NCBI RefSeq assembly: GCF_002101785.1
Contig: NZ_LQPJ01000043.1
Span: forward strand, 1-64,000
Length of the DNA stretch: 64,000 nucleotides
DNA from: Mycobacterium palustre
Lineage (GTDB): Bacteria; Actinomycetota; Actinomycetes; Mycobacteriales; Mycobacteriaceae
Direction: 5' to 3'
Program-made: the position numbers and the translations under genes
In this document: in pieces, positions 18,287 to 27,058 of the stretch
Position numbering within the stretch: position 1 is the stretch's first letter
Layout of the letters: the number at the start of each line of letters is the position of its first letter
Notes under the pieces: model-generated
Database searches by the model: none
Seen by the model: only the letters and a program-made list of their open reading frames with translations
Told to the model about the DNA's origin: nothing

Positions 18287-19398
18287 GCGATCCGGCCCGG
18301 GTCGCCAGCCGCGGCGGGTCGCGTTGCTGGACGGACAACGCCGTCCGGCTGATCCAGGCCGACGCACGGCGCAGCGCCGACACACATCTGTTGCGCTATC
18401 CCCTGCCGTCGGCGTGGTGCGGTGACGGCCCAGACGCCCAAGTCGCGCTGTACCTCAAGGACGAGAGCACCCACATCACGGGCAGCCTCAAGCACCGGCT
18501 GGCCCGCTCGTTGTTCCTGTACGCGCTGTGCAACGGCTGGATCGGCGAGGGCACCACCGTCGTCGAGGCGTCCTCGGGGTCGACGGCGGTGTCGGAGGCG
18601 TACTTCGCGGCCCTGCTGGGGCTGCCGTTCGTCGCAGTGATGCCGGCGACCACCAGCGCCGCCAAGATCGCGCTCATCGAATCACAGGGCGGCCGTTGTC
18701 ATTTCGTCGACGACTCGAGCCAGGTGTACGCCGAGGCCGAGCGCGTCGCCCGCGAGACCGGCGGGCACTACCTCGACCAGTTCACCAACGCCGAACGCGC
18801 CACCGACTGGCGGGGCAACAACAACATCGCCGAATCCATCTACGAGCAGATGCGCGACGAGCGCTACCCCGTCCCGGAGTGGATCGTGGTCGGCGCGGGC
18901 ACCGGCGGGACCAGCGCGACGATCGGCCGCTACATCCGCTACCGCCGCCACGCGACGCGGCTGTGCGTCGTCGACCCGGAGAACTCCGCGTTCTTTCCCG
19001 CCTTCGTCGAGGACCGCTACGACCTCGTGATGCCGGCGCCGTCGCGGATCGAGGGCATCGGCCGGCCGCGGGTCGAGCCGTCGTTTTTGCCGGGCGTGGT
19101 CGACCGCATGGTCGCCGTGCCGGACGCGGCGTCCATCGCCGCCGCCCGCCACGTCAGCGCCGTGTTGGGGCGGCGGGTGGGGCCGTCGACGGGCACCAAC
19201 CTGTGGGGCGCGTTCGGGCTGCTCGCCGAGATGGTCGCCGACGGCCGCAGCGGCTCGGTGGTGACGCTGATCGCCGACAGTGGCGACCGCTACGCCGACA
19301 CCTACTTCGACGACGAGTGGGTGCGCGCCCAGGGGCTCGACACGGCCGGCCCCGCCGCGGCGCTGGCCGAGTTCGAACGGTCGTGCGCCTGGGGCTAG
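18283..19398 (+). CDS. cds1: PLP-dependent cysteine desulfhydrase Cds1
   Basis: Fold-type II PLP enzyme, 371 residues. The Schiff-base Lys is in [11 protein letters not shown], and the phosphate-binding loop is [12 protein letters not shown]. The M. tuberculosis orthologue (Rv3684) degrades L-cysteine to H2S, pyruvate and ammonia, and its H2S stimulates respiration. Start TTG 18283 forms a TTGA overlap with the phosphoesterase stop. It ends 61 bp before tRNA-Pro. Confidence 0.88.
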   Translation: MSDPARVASRGGSRCWTDNAVRLIQADARRSADTHLLRYPLPSAWCGDGPDAQVALYLKDESTHITGSLKHRLARSLFLYALCNGWIGEGTTVVEASSGSTAVSEAYFAALLGLPFVAVMPATTSAAKIALIESQGGRCHFVDDSSQVYAEAERVARETGGHYLDQFTNAERATDWRGNNNIAESIYEQMRDERYPVPEWIVVGAGTGGTSATIGRYIRYRRHATRLCVVDPENSAFFPAFVEDRYDLVMPAPSRIEGIGRPRVEPSFLPGVVDRMVAVPDAASIAAARHVSAVLGRRVGPSTGTNLWGAFGLLAEMVADGRSGSVVTLIADSGDRYADTYFDDEWVRAQGLDTAGPAAALAEFERSCAWG

Positions 19399-19459
19399 GC
19401 CGTTGTGCTGCGGTTTGGCCAGCCGACGGGCCGGTGCGATAGGCTGTCGAGGCTTCAAG

Positions 19460-19533
<74 letters not shown>

Positions 19534-19578
19534 CTCGAAAGACCTGACCAGTAGCAACACGGTCAGTGCTTCTGGGTA

Positions 19579-19965
19579 TCAGGGACTCGTTTGCGGATCC
19601 GTCCCCGGCGCGCCAGCACTGATTGGCGACGAGGCGACGGTGTGACGGAGGTCGTGCATCGTGGGGTGCGGCCAGCCGGTCGTCGGCCTGCCGTCTTCGT
19701 TGATGCCGCGCAGCTTGGCGACGGCCGGGTTGAACACACGGGTTCGGAAGGTGGCGACCCTTCGCCGGGCGAGGTCATCAGTGAGGAATCGCGGAAACGG
19801 GACGGACCGAGGTTCGTGGCTTTTCGGCGTCGACCATTCCGACTTGTGCACACCTGCGCAGCATGTCGAAGTCAGCCACTCCGGCGCTCGATCTGCCGTG
19901 CTCTGCTGAACGCTAACCCGCCAGTTGGCGGTCACGCTTGCTTTACTTCCTAAGCGCTCAGACAA
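19579..19965 (-). pseudogene. Truncated phage/island tyrosine integrase
   Basis: The translation contains two integrase fragments: WSTPKSHEPRSVPFPRFL (the conserved SPKS...R..PLP region) and HDLRHTVASSPISAGA (the H-x-L-R-H catalytic box). The roughly 20 residues that normally separate the DEL helix from the VFNPAVAKL segment are missing, the frame ends before the catalytic Tyr region, and the N-terminal half is unrecognisable. It is a non-functional remnant of an element that used tRNA-Pro as its attachment site. The 5' boundary is approximate. Confidence 0.75.
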
Positions 19966-20035
19966 CCTACGAACTACCCGAATCGCCGTCCGCGAGGGGA
20001 CGCGATCCGCAATGCGCCGGATTGCTGGTGGCGGG

Positions 20036-20752
20036 TCAGCCGCCGGGCGGAACCACCGTTGTCGTCAGGGTCTTGGTCGGCGTCGTCGTGAGCGTCGGGA
20101 CGCTGCTGGTGACCGTGACGGTGCTGGTGCTCGTGCTCGTCGACGCCGGCGGCGCGACGGCGGTGGTGGTGATCGTGGTTTCGCTGGTCGTCGCCGTGGT
20201 GGACGAGGTCGTCGTCGCGGCCGCCGCGGCGATCACACCGCACGCCAGGCGCTTGCTCGAATCGCCGGTCGACGTGCTCGTCAGGTTGTCCGGGGTCTGA
20301 TGGATGATCAGCGCTGTGCCCGAGCCGTTGCGCAGGTCGGCGGCGGTGAACAAGTTACTGGTGGTCACCAGCTTCGCCGACCCGTCGGTGCGCACCTGCA
20401 ACGCGGTCAGATCGCCGCTGGCGGGGTAGCCGGTGTGGCCCGACGCCTGGTACACGCCGCCGGAGGAGTTGAAGTCCCCTGTCGAACCGCCCGCGGGCGC
20501 TGCCGAGTTCGGCTCGCATTTGCCGACGCCGTGGATCTCGAGCCCGTGGAAACCGGGGCTCAGCGCTTGGTTGGGGCCCGCCTCCACCGTGACCGTCGCA
20601 TAGCCGTTCGCGAAATCGATCGTGGCGGTGGCGACCTGGCTGCCGTCGGCGGCCTTCACCTGGGTCGCCATCCTCTCGGTGCCGGGCGGCACGCTGGACG
20701 ACGTCGTCGACTGGTTGCTGCCCTGATTGGCGCATGCGCCCAACGGCGCCAC
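20036..20752 (-). CDS. SodC-like lipoprotein with lost metal ligands
   Basis: Resembles the mycobacterial Cu/Zn superoxide dismutase lipoprotein SodC through GFHGLEIHGVGKCEP, SGDLTALQVRTDGSA, GTALIIHQTPDN and KRLACGVI. Key ligands differ: the first Cu His of H-x-H is Glu72, and two of the His in the zinc-loop motif are Val100 and Gln102; His74, His106 and His151 remain, as do Cys79/Cys171 for the disulfide. Numbering is from GTG 20752. The lipobox PLGAC is only 7 residues in; an ATA at 20782 would restore a lipoprotein signal peptide beginning KKGVSFAVG. The last 55 residues are a Ser/Thr-rich tail. Probably not an active dismutase. It follows the Mrr gene by 9-39 bp. Confidence 0.72.
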   Translation of the reverse strand: MAPLGACANQGSNQSTTSSSVPPGTERMATQVKAADGSQVATATIDFANGYATVTVEAGPNQALSPGFHGLEIHGVGKCEPNSAAPAGGSTGDFNSSGGVYQASGHTGYPASGDLTALQVRTDGSAKLVTTSNLFTAADLRNGSGTALIIHQTPDNLTSTSTGDSSKRLACGVIAAAAATTTSSTTATTSETTITTTAVAPPASTSTSTSTVTVTSSVPTLTTTPTKTLTTTVVPPGG

Positions 20753-20791
20753 GCCGACCGCGAAGGATACGCCCTTTTTTATTGGTCGGGC

Positions 20792-21415
20792 CTACCCCGA
20801 TCGGCCGGTCTCGAAACGGGCGCGACCCACGTCCGGGCCGGCGGATGTGGCCGCGGGCATCCGCGTCCAGATGTGCAGCTGCTCGCGGCCGACGAGGCGG
20901 CAACGGTGCGTGCTCGCCAACTGGCGGGCCGCCTTGGTGAACCCCCGGTTGGTCACCACGACCGCCTGGCCGCAACGGTGGTGCAGCGCGCCGGACACCA
21001 CCTGCTGCACGGCCGCGACGCCGACGGCCCGGCCCAGCCTCTTGCACTGCACCGCCATGCGGGTGCCGCCCCTCTTGGCGATCAGGTCGACGCCGTAGTC
21101 ACCGGTGCTGGCGGTGTGCTCGACGCTCCACCCCGCCGTTCGAAGCTGTGCCGCGACGAATCCTTCGAACTCGACTCCCGACATCTCGTCGATCGCGGCC
21201 ATCGCCGACGCCGCGTACTTGAGGTCACGCCGCCGCTGCAGTCGAACGCGAAAGCGGTCCCGCTGCACCGAAAGCCACAGCAGGGCAACGACCGTCCCGA
21301 CAAGCCCGGCCAGCCCGGCCGCCGCCCCCGCCGGCACGCTGCCGGTGGCGCTCTGCGTGAAATACCAAGGCAGGGCGAACCCGAACAGCACCAACGACCC
21401 GAATATCTTGTCCAT
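20792..21415 (-). CDS. Membrane-anchored Mrr-type restriction endonuclease-fold protein
   Basis: A 207-residue protein with two N-terminal hydrophobic segments (about residues 5-20 and 27-48) and a C-terminal Mrr_cat nuclease domain. The catalytic pattern D...QxK is visible as GDYGVDLIAKRG followed by AVQCKR, and the family helix MSGVEFEGFVAAQL precedes it. Such proteins cut methylated or foreign DNA, or act in DNA repair; the membrane form is common in actinobacteria and uncharacterised. It sits in the segment between tRNA-Pro and the P450 that is absent from the M. tuberculosis order. Confidence 0.82.
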   Translation of the reverse strand: MDKIFGSLVLFGFALPWYFTQSATGSVPAGAAAGLAGLVGTVVALLWLSVQRDRFRVRLQRRRDLKYAASAMAAIDEMSGVEFEGFVAAQLRTAGWSVEHTASTGDYGVDLIAKRGGTRMAVQCKRLGRAVGVAAVQQVVSGALHHRCGQAVVVTNRGFTKAARQLASTHRCRLVGREQLHIWTRMPAATSAGPDVGRARFETGRSG

Positions 21416-21490
21416 GACTCCTCGAGGTTGCCGCGCCGCTTTGTTCGCCGAACCTAGCCGAAGGCGGTGACAATCCCGCGCAACCGCGTC

Positions 21491-22858
21491 CTAGCCCGCC
21501 TGGATGGGGCGAAAGCGCACCCTGGTGCCGTGGCGGGGCACGAGCATGATGGAGCGCCGCACTATCCGCTCCGGCCGGTCGTCGACCGCAACGAACTCCC
21601 CGGCCCGCAGCAGGGTGTGCAGTACGGTGATCAGTTCGCGCATCGAAAAAGCCGCTCCCAGACAGCGTTTGACACCGCCGCCGAACGGAACCCACGCGTA
21701 GGTGTCGGGCCGGCAGCCCAGGAACCGTTCGGGCCGAAACTCGTTCGGACGGTTGTAGATCCCGGGGTTGCGGTTGATCGCAACGATATGGACGACGATT
21801 CGCGTCCCGGCGGCCACTCGGTAGCCACCGATCGGAACCGGTTGCGCCGCAACGCGGGCCGTGAACGGCGCGGGCGGACGGAGCCGCAGGGTCTCGTGGA
21901 TCACCGCGGTGGTGAAGGCCTCCTCGCCACGCAGGGCCTCGTCGCGCACCCGTTGCAGCGCCTCGGGATGGTGCAGCAACAGGTCGAAGATCCAGGCCAG
22001 CGTGGTGGCCGTCGTCTCGTGACCGGCCAGCATCAAGGTGATCAGGTCGTCGCGGATCTCGCTGTCGGACAAGCCCTTTCCGTCATCGCCGCGGGCGCAC
22101 ATCAGCAACGCCAGGATGTCGGGCTGCTCGGCCAACCGCGGGTCGTTTCGCCGCCGCGCGATGAGCGGCATCACAACGTCGTCGATCTCCTTGTTGGCGC
22201 GGCCGCGCTGCGGCCACACCCGAAGCGCACCGAAGTGGCGCAGCGCGTAGCGGACCGTCAATTGCTCCGAGACGCCGAGGTTCAGCAGGCGCTCGAAGGG
22301 CCGCCCCAGGCGCCGCACCTCGTCGGGGTCGTCGGCCCCGAAGACGACCCTGACGATCGCGTCCAAGGTCAGCGCCCGTGCGGCGGTGAGCATCTCGAAG
22401 GGCCGATCGACGGGCCAGTTGTGCATGGCGGCGAGGGCCGAGGACCGCATGATCGGCACGTAGCTACTGAGTGCGGCACCGTGCAGCGGAGGTGTCAGCA
22501 GCTTGCGCCGCCGAAGATGTTCCGGCTCCTCCTGCACGAACATCGACCCGGAGCCGTAGATGGCGGCCGCGGGTCCCACCCCCTGTCCGCCGAGCAGGAC
22601 GTCGGGCGGCGCGGTGAAGACCTCCTTGGCCACCTGCGGGTCGGACACGACCGCCACGTTGCCCAGGCTGAGGACCGGCATCGTCATGATCGGTCCGTAC
22701 CGGCGAATCAGCCGCAGCATCCGGCGCTCGCCCCCTACCAGGTACGCGACCGCATACGCCGCGGCGAAGGCGGCGCGCAGGGGACGTGGCGCGGGCAGGC
22801 CGGGCGGCGGCCTCAGCGCGTCAGGCGTTTCGCCGCGGCGAAGAGCGGATGCGGCCAC
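21491..22858 (-). CDS. Cytochrome P450 (CYP137 position)
   Basis: Haem-thiolate monooxygenase of 455 residues. I-helix motif LAGHETTATTL, K-helix ExxR in HETLRL, and the haem loop FGGGVKRCLGAAF with the Cys ligand. The N-terminus is mildly hydrophobic (residues 30-45). Location next to tRNA-Pro and cds1 matches CYP137 (Rv3685c); the substrate is unknown. No ferredoxin gene adjoins it. Confidence 0.9.
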   Translation of the reverse strand: MAASALRRGETPDALRPPPGLPAPRPLRAAFAAAYAVAYLVGGERRMLRLIRRYGPIMTMPVLSLGNVAVVSDPQVAKEVFTAPPDVLLGGQGVGPAAAIYGSGSMFVQEEPEHLRRRKLLTPPLHGAALSSYVPIMRSSALAAMHNWPVDRPFEMLTAARALTLDAIVRVVFGADDPDEVRRLGRPFERLLNLGVSEQLTVRYALRHFGALRVWPQRGRANKEIDDVVMPLIARRRNDPRLAEQPDILALLMCARGDDGKGLSDSEIRDDLITLMLAGHETTATTLAWIFDLLLHHPEALQRVRDEALRGEEAFTTAVIHETLRLRPPAPFTARVAAQPVPIGGYRVAAGTRIVVHIVAINRNPGIYNRPNEFRPERFLGCRPDTYAWVPFGGGVKRCLGAAFSMRELITVLHTLLRAGEFVAVDDRPERIVRRSIMLVPRHGTRVRFRPIQAG

Positions 22859-22914
22859 GCTGACGACAGAAACACGGCGTTATCCGTTGGTCAACAGTCT
22901 CGCCGAGACCGGCG

Positions 22915-23217
22915 TCACGCGCAGTCGGCGCAGACCGGAAGGCCCGAGCTCGAACTGCGTAGCCGGCTGCGGTGCTGGACCAGAAAGCAGCTGGAGCAGG
23001 TGAACTCGTCGGAGCGCTGGGGAATCACCGTCACCGACAGTTCTTCACCGGACAGGTCCGCGCCCGGCAGCTCGAAGAACACCATGTCGTTGGGGTCCTC
23101 GTCGACCACCGTGGCCGTGGCGGTCGGCAGCGCGGGTGCGAACTCGCGCAGCGAGGTCGCGTCCTGGGCCTCGACGTCGGAAAGCCGGCGTGCGTCGTAG
23201 TCGCTTGCGGTCGTCAT
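22915..23217 (-). CDS. DUF4193 family protein
   Basis: A 100-residue acidic protein. The conserved C-terminal part is ELPGADLSGEELSV followed by DEFTCSSCFLVQHRSRL and a final CADC, which looks like a small zinc ribbon (CxxC...CxxC). The family is conserved in actinobacteria; another member (Rv2699c) exists elsewhere in mycobacteria, so this is a paralogue. Start ATG 23217 is preceded by GGAAGGAAC; an ATG 12 codons upstream is less likely. The function is unknown. Confidence 0.85.
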   Translation of the reverse strand: MTTASDYDARRLSDVEAQDATSLREFAPALPTATATVVDEDPNDMVFFELPGADLSGEELSVTVIPQRSDEFTCSSCFLVQHRSRLRSSSSGLPVCADCA

Positions 23218-23491
23218 CGGTGTTCCTTCCTGCTCGGTGACGGGTTGACGCACTCACCTATAGTCACCCGTGGGTCATTCGATACCCCGTTCGCGTATCA
23301 GCCACACCCACGAACTCGAAAAAATGCGAACCCGGCGACAGCCTGGTCGCGGCCACCCCGGCCACCCCGCCGCTCCGTTTGCCGGTCGCACGCGGGGTGT
23401 CGAGCATGAGGCACTTCTACCCGGTCAGGTGCGGGATTAACCCGCCCGACTGGCCTCGACAGGCGCCCCGGATTCGTTAGCTCGGGGCGGA

Positions 23492-23803
23492 TCAGCTGGT
23501 CGGCGGGGGCGCGGGCGTGTCGGAATGCGCGGCGTGCCAGCGCAGTTCGGCGTCGCGCACCTTGCGGTGCGTGTGCAGCAGCCACGCCGCGCTCGACACG
23601 GCGAGCACGACCGCGACGACGACGGACGCCGAACCGGCGAGAAGGTGTCCCGTCGCGACCGCGCACAAGCCGATGATCAGGGCGCCCGCGGCGACGATGG
23701 TGCCGTACACGCCGGGCGCGTGCGGACCATGGATCAGGGTCTCCCCGGCATGCTGGCGGAAGGTGCGTTCGTGGTCGACCGGGTCGGTCTTCGGGTAATC
23801 CAC
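23492..23803 (-). CDS. UsfY-like membrane protein
   Basis: A 103-residue protein starting DYPKTDPVDHERT and containing RQHAGETLI, the motif I associate with UsfY, encoded beside sigF in M. tuberculosis. Two transmembrane helices lie at about residues 33-52 and 56-74, with a charged C-terminal tail. Start GTG 23803 has GAGGAG 5 bases upstream. A SigF-type promoter motif lies about 90 bp upstream, which supports the assignment. The molecular function of UsfY is unknown. Confidence 0.7.
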   Translation of the reverse strand: MDYPKTDPVDHERTFRQHAGETLIHGPHAPGVYGTIVAAGALIIGLCAVATGHLLAGSASVVVAVVLAVSSAAWLLHTHRKVRDAELRWHAAHSDTPAPPPTS

Positions 23804-23892
23804 GTTACTCCTCGTGAAAGACGTTGCGTGGCAGAGCCACTGGCGCGACACGCCGAGCAGACTCGGGAGCGCACCGACGCTCTCGTCGACGT

Positions 23893-23918
23893 TTACCCGC
23901 CGCCCCGCGGAGCCAAAC
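23893..23918 (-). promoter_or_regulatory. SigF-type promoter for the usfY-like gene
   Basis: On the minus strand GTTT (23918-23915), 16 bp, then GGGTAA (23898-23893). This matches the mycobacterial SigF consensus GTTT-N15/17-GGGTA. The start codon lies about 90 bp downstream. Confidence 0.6.
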
Positions 23919-23921
23919 GGC

Positions 23922-23948
23922 GGTGTCAGCCGGCGCCGGTGCGGGTAT
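23922..23948 (+). promoter_or_regulatory. Weaker SigF-like promoter for the HAD phosphatase gene
   Basis: GGTGT (23922-23926), 16 bp, GGGTAT (23943-23948). The -10 is perfect and the -35 has one mismatch. The ATG at 23958 lies 10 bp after the -10, so the transcript would be leaderless or nearly so, which fits the absence of a ribosome-binding site. It is back to back with the usfY-side motif. Confidence 0.45.
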
Positions 23949-23957
23949 GCCCGGCAC

Positions 23958-24644
23958 ATGAACGCCGCCCGCGGCACGCCCGCCGTCCTGTTCGACGTCG
24001 ACGGAACCCTCGTTGATTCCAATTACCTGCACGTCTACGCGTGGCGGCGCGCCTTCGACGACGAAGGCCTGCCCGTCGCCGCCTGGAAGATCCACCGCTG
24101 CATCGGCATGGACGGTGACACGCTGGTGCGCACGTTGTCCGAGGATGCGCCCGACGACGTGCGGGACCGGCTCAGCGACGGGCACAGCCGGTACTACGCC
24201 GACACCATGCCGCTGCTGGCACCGCTGCCCGGCGCCCGTGCCCTGCTGCACCGCGTGGCCGAGCTGGGATTGCAAGTGGTGCTGGCCAGTTCGGCGCCCG
24301 AAGACGAACTCGGGGTCCTGCAGAAGGCACTGGACTGCGACGACGTCATCAACGTGACGACGTCGTCGCGGGACGTCGACACCGCCAAACCCGAACCGGG
24401 CATCGTGCAGGTCGCGTTGGACCGGGCCGGCGTCGATACGGACCACGCCGTGTTCGTCGGCGACGCGGTATGGGACGCGCACGCCGCGAACGCCGCGGGG
24501 TTGCCGTGCATCGGGCTGCTGTGCGGCGGCATCTCCCGCGCGGAACTGGAGTCGGCCGGCGCCTCACCGGTTTTCGCGGATCCCCAGGATCTTTTGGACC
24601 ACCTTGACTCCACCCGCATCGCGGCGCTGGCGCCCCGGCGCTGA
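23958..24644 (+). CDS. HAD-superfamily phosphatase
   Basis: Haloacid-dehalogenase-type hydrolase, 228 residues, with a helical cap (subclass I). Motif I is FDVDGTLVDSN (Asp nucleophile and acid/base Asp), motif II is VLASSAP, motif III Lys is in DTAKPEPG, and motif IV is VGDAVWDAHAA. It resembles phosphoglycolate phosphatase and beta-phosphoglucomutase-like enzymes; the substrate is not predictable. ATG 23958 is chosen because it starts the domain and lies just after a SigF-like -10. Confidence 0.87.
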   Translation: MNAARGTPAVLFDVDGTLVDSNYLHVYAWRRAFDDEGLPVAAWKIHRCIGMDGDTLVRTLSEDAPDDVRDRLSDGHSRYYADTMPLLAPLPGARALLHRVAELGLQVVLASSAPEDELGVLQKALDCDDVINVTTSSRDVDTAKPEPGIVQVALDRAGVDTDHAVFVGDAVWDAHAANAAGLPCIGLLCGGISRAELESAGASPVFADPQDLLDHLDSTRIAALAPRR

Positions 24645-24657
24645 GGAGCCGGACCAG

Positions 24658-25176
24658 CTACATACCGTGGGTGCGAAGCAACAGCGGTAAAACCCACCAA
24701 AAGAACGCAAACAACACCAGCGCGCAGGCGCCCGCTATGAGGCCCGCGGCGCGCCCGGCCACCGCGGCGAAAACGATGACGGTCACGCCGGTCAGCGCCG
24801 AGCCGAGCAGCGCCAGCCCCGCGTACGCGCACCGGTGGGCGGCCGACACCAGCACCTGGAGGTGATGCCGCCGGAACAGCAGCCGGTGGATGCCGACCGG
24901 GGCGACCAGCAGCACGGTGGCGCCCACCGAACAACCCACGGTGATTAGGTACACGATCCGCAGCGGCGGCGACAGAACATCGAAGCGCTGCTGGAACGGC
25001 AGCGTTAACAGGAACCCGGTCAGCAGCTGCACGCCGGTCTGCACCACGCGCAGCTCCTGCAGCAAACTGGTCCAATTGCGGTCCAGCCGTTCGGTTTCGG
25101 TTTCGCCGCGCTTGCGGCGGTCCCACTGCTGGTCGTCTTCCGGATGATCGACGTCGACATCCATGACCGCGATCAT
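24658..25176 (-). CDS. DUF6328-type four-helix membrane protein
   Basis: A 172-residue protein with an acidic, charged N-terminal 35 residues, a segment RNWTSLLQELRVVQTGVQLLTGFL typical of the DUF6328 family, and four transmembrane helices (about residues 48-68, 73-95, 110-130 and 137-165). ATG 25176 or ATG 25164 could be the start. The function is unknown; some relatives are mislabelled as antiporters. Confidence 0.7.
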   Translation of the reverse strand: MIAVMDVDVDHPEDDQQWDRRKRGETETERLDRNWTSLLQELRVVQTGVQLLTGFLLTLPFQQRFDVLSPPLRIVYLITVGCSVGATVLLVAPVGIHRLLFRRHHLQVLVSAAHRCAYAGLALLGSALTGVTVIVFAAVAGRAAGLIAGACALVLFAFFWWVLPLLLRTHGM

Positions 25177-25224
25177 CGCACCGGCGGCTGTGAACGTGTG
25201 AAAAAGCGCGCGCCGACGCGAAAG

Positions 25225-25593
25225 TCAGGAGTTGAACTTGCCGTCGCGCACGGCGGTCAACGCATCGTCCAGCGTCAGGTACAGCGGGAACGTCTTGTCC
25301 AGGCCGGTCAGGTGGATCGGCCGCCGGGTGGCCGGCCCGCGCGCCACCACGCCGAAGTCGGTGGACTTGCCGAGCTTTTCGTAGGTCGCCGCGAGGATCT
25401 TCAGGCCCACCGAGCCGAGGAACTCCACCGCGGACAGGTCGATGACCAGCGCCGACGGGCCTTCCGCGACCACCGTGCCGATGGCCTGTTCGAGGGCCGG
25501 AGCGGTCACCAGATCGATTTCGCCGCTGACGCTGACCACAGAGACCCCATCGTGGTCTTCAACCAAGGTGGTGATCGAATCGGGAGCTGACAA
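25225..25593 (-). CDS. rsfB: Anti-anti-sigma factor RsfB (STAS domain)
   Basis: Single STAS-domain protein, 122 residues, the same length as Rv3687c. The phosphorylatable Ser lies in DLSAVEFLGSVGLKIL. In M. tuberculosis RsfB binds the anti-sigma factor UsfX/RsbW when unphosphorylated and frees SigF. Start TTG 25593 with AAGGG upstream. Here it is divergent (159 bp) from the stressosome-like operon, and its usual neighbour, the YqeY-type gene, lies 20 kb away. Confidence 0.92.
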   Translation of the reverse strand: MSAPDSITTLVEDHDGVSVVSVSGEIDLVTAPALEQAIGTVVAEGPSALVIDLSAVEFLGSVGLKILAATYEKLGKSTDFGVVARGPATRRPIHLTGLDKTFPLYLTLDDALTAVRDGKFNS

Positions 25594-25752
25594 TGGCGAC
25601 CCTTCGTTTAAGGCTCAGGTGTGCTACAAGCCTAACCTGCCGTGCGAACTGCAAGAAGAATAAGCCCTAGCCACCTACGCCGCGATAACCCAAGCTAGTC
25701 TCCCCATAGGCACTGCGAACTGCGGAGCGCGACGTGGCATACGGGAGGCCAG

Positions 25753-26646
25753 ATGTCAGATTCGCCGTCGGATTTCGGGACCACCAGCATCGCCGCACAG
25801 ACTGTCAGCGAGGGCCTGCTGCCGCAGCTCGTCCAGCACCTACGCCAGAATCGAACCGTTCTGCGCGAGGAGTGGGCCCGCAGGATCACCGAGGCCGAAC
25901 TGCTGACGGCGATGACGCCCGAGGAGCTCTTTTCCGAAGCCACCGCCGTCTACGACAACTACGTCGAGGTGCTCGAGACCGGTAGCGTCGAGGCGCTGCA
26001 GGCCTACGCGCGCGACCTATCCGAACGCATCATCCCGCGAGGGGTGGAAACCGACGAGGTGCTCGGCATCGTGCTGCTGCTGCGCGACGTCCTGGCGCGC
26101 TCGCTGTTCGAGAAGTACCAGACCGACTTCGAGATGCTCAACCGGGTGTTGGACGCCTACGAGCCGGCGGCCAACCGCATCGCCAACACCGTGGGCGTCA
26201 GCTTCGTGCAGGAACGCGAGCGCATCATCCGCCAACAGCAGGAGGCGATCCGCGAGCTGTCGACGCCGGTGCTGCAGGTGCGCGAACAGCTGCTGATCCT
26301 GCCGATCATCGGCGTGCTCGACAGCCAGCGCGCCCGCCAGGTCACCGAGCAGTTGCTCCGGGCCATCCGCGCGAACCGCGCCAAGGTGGTCGTCATCGAC
26401 ATCACCGGTGTGCCCACGATCGACTCGACGGTGGCAAATCACCTGGTGCAGACGGTCGATGCGTCCGGCCTGATGGGCGCGAGCGTCATCATCACCGGCC
26501 TGTCGTCCGAGATCGCGCTGACCCTGGTCACCATCGGCCTGGACCTGTCGAAGATGAACGCCGTCGGCGACCTGCAGGGCGGCATCGAGGAGGCCGAACG
26601 CCTGCTCGGCTACGAGGTCACCCGCACCGGCGAGCAGACCGGGTGA
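25753..26646 (+). CDS. RsbR-like stressosome scaffold/sensor
   Basis: A 297-residue protein. The N-terminal all-helical domain (about 1-160, with LREEWARRITEAELL) resembles the RsbRD_N sensor type; the C-terminal STAS domain (about 165-285) carries IDITGVPTIDSTVANHL, where Ser/Thr correspond to the first RsbR phosphosite, and SSEIALTLVTIGLDL where a second Thr is expected. In Bacillus, RsbR paralogues assemble with RsbS into the stressosome and RsbT phosphorylates them. GGGAGG precedes the ATG. First gene of a six-gene run. Confidence 0.87.
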   Translation: MSDSPSDFGTTSIAAQTVSEGLLPQLVQHLRQNRTVLREEWARRITEAELLTAMTPEELFSEATAVYDNYVEVLETGSVEALQAYARDLSERIIPRGVETDEVLGIVLLLRDVLARSLFEKYQTDFEMLNRVLDAYEPAANRIANTVGVSFVQERERIIRQQQEAIRELSTPVLQVREQLLILPIIGVLDSQRARQVTEQLLRAIRANRAKVVVIDITGVPTIDSTVANHLVQTVDASGLMGASVIITGLSSEIALTLVTIGLDLSKMNAVGDLQGGIEEAERLLGYEVTRTGEQTG

Positions 26647-26668
26647 GCACGACCAACACGAGCACCGT

Positions 26669-27058
26669 ATGCCAGTCCCCATCCTGAAACAGGGCTCGAT
26701 TTTGATCGCCACGGTGCAGGCCGCGCTGTCGGACTCCGATACCGAGCGGCTGCGGTACGACCTCATGGAGCAGGTCAGCCGATTCCGCGCGCAGGGGATC
26801 ATCGTCGACGTCACCGCCATCGACGTGATGGACTCGTTCGCCGCCCGATCGCTGCGCACCATCGCCCACATGACCAGGTTGCGCGGCGCGGACACCGTGA
26901 TCGTCGGCCTGCAGCCGGAGGTGGCCTTCGCGATGGTCCAGCTCGGCTTGGCGTTCGACGACATGAAGACGGCGCTGGACCTCGAAGAGGGCCTTGCTTT
27001 GTTGAATCGTCAAGGCGGCGTGGGTAAATCGACGATCGGGCACGACGGTGGTGGGTGA
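26669..27058 (+). CDS. RsbS-like STAS protein (stressosome core)
   Basis: A 129-residue single STAS domain. DVTAIDVMDSFAARSL places a Ser where B. subtilis RsbS Ser59 is phosphorylated by RsbT. QPEVAFAMVQLGL aligns with the second half of RsbR/RsbS STAS folds. By homology it holds RsbT in the complex until phosphorylated. It lies 22 bp after rsbR and its 3' end overlaps rsbT by 11 bp. The last 15 residues (a Gly-rich tail) are outside the domain. Confidence 0.87.
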   Translation: MPVPILKQGSILIATVQAALSDSDTERLRYDLMEQVSRFRAQGIIVDVTAIDVMDSFAARSLRTIAHMTRLRGADTVIVGLQPEVAFAMVQLGLAFDDMKTALDLEEGLALLNRQGGVGKSTIGHDGGG

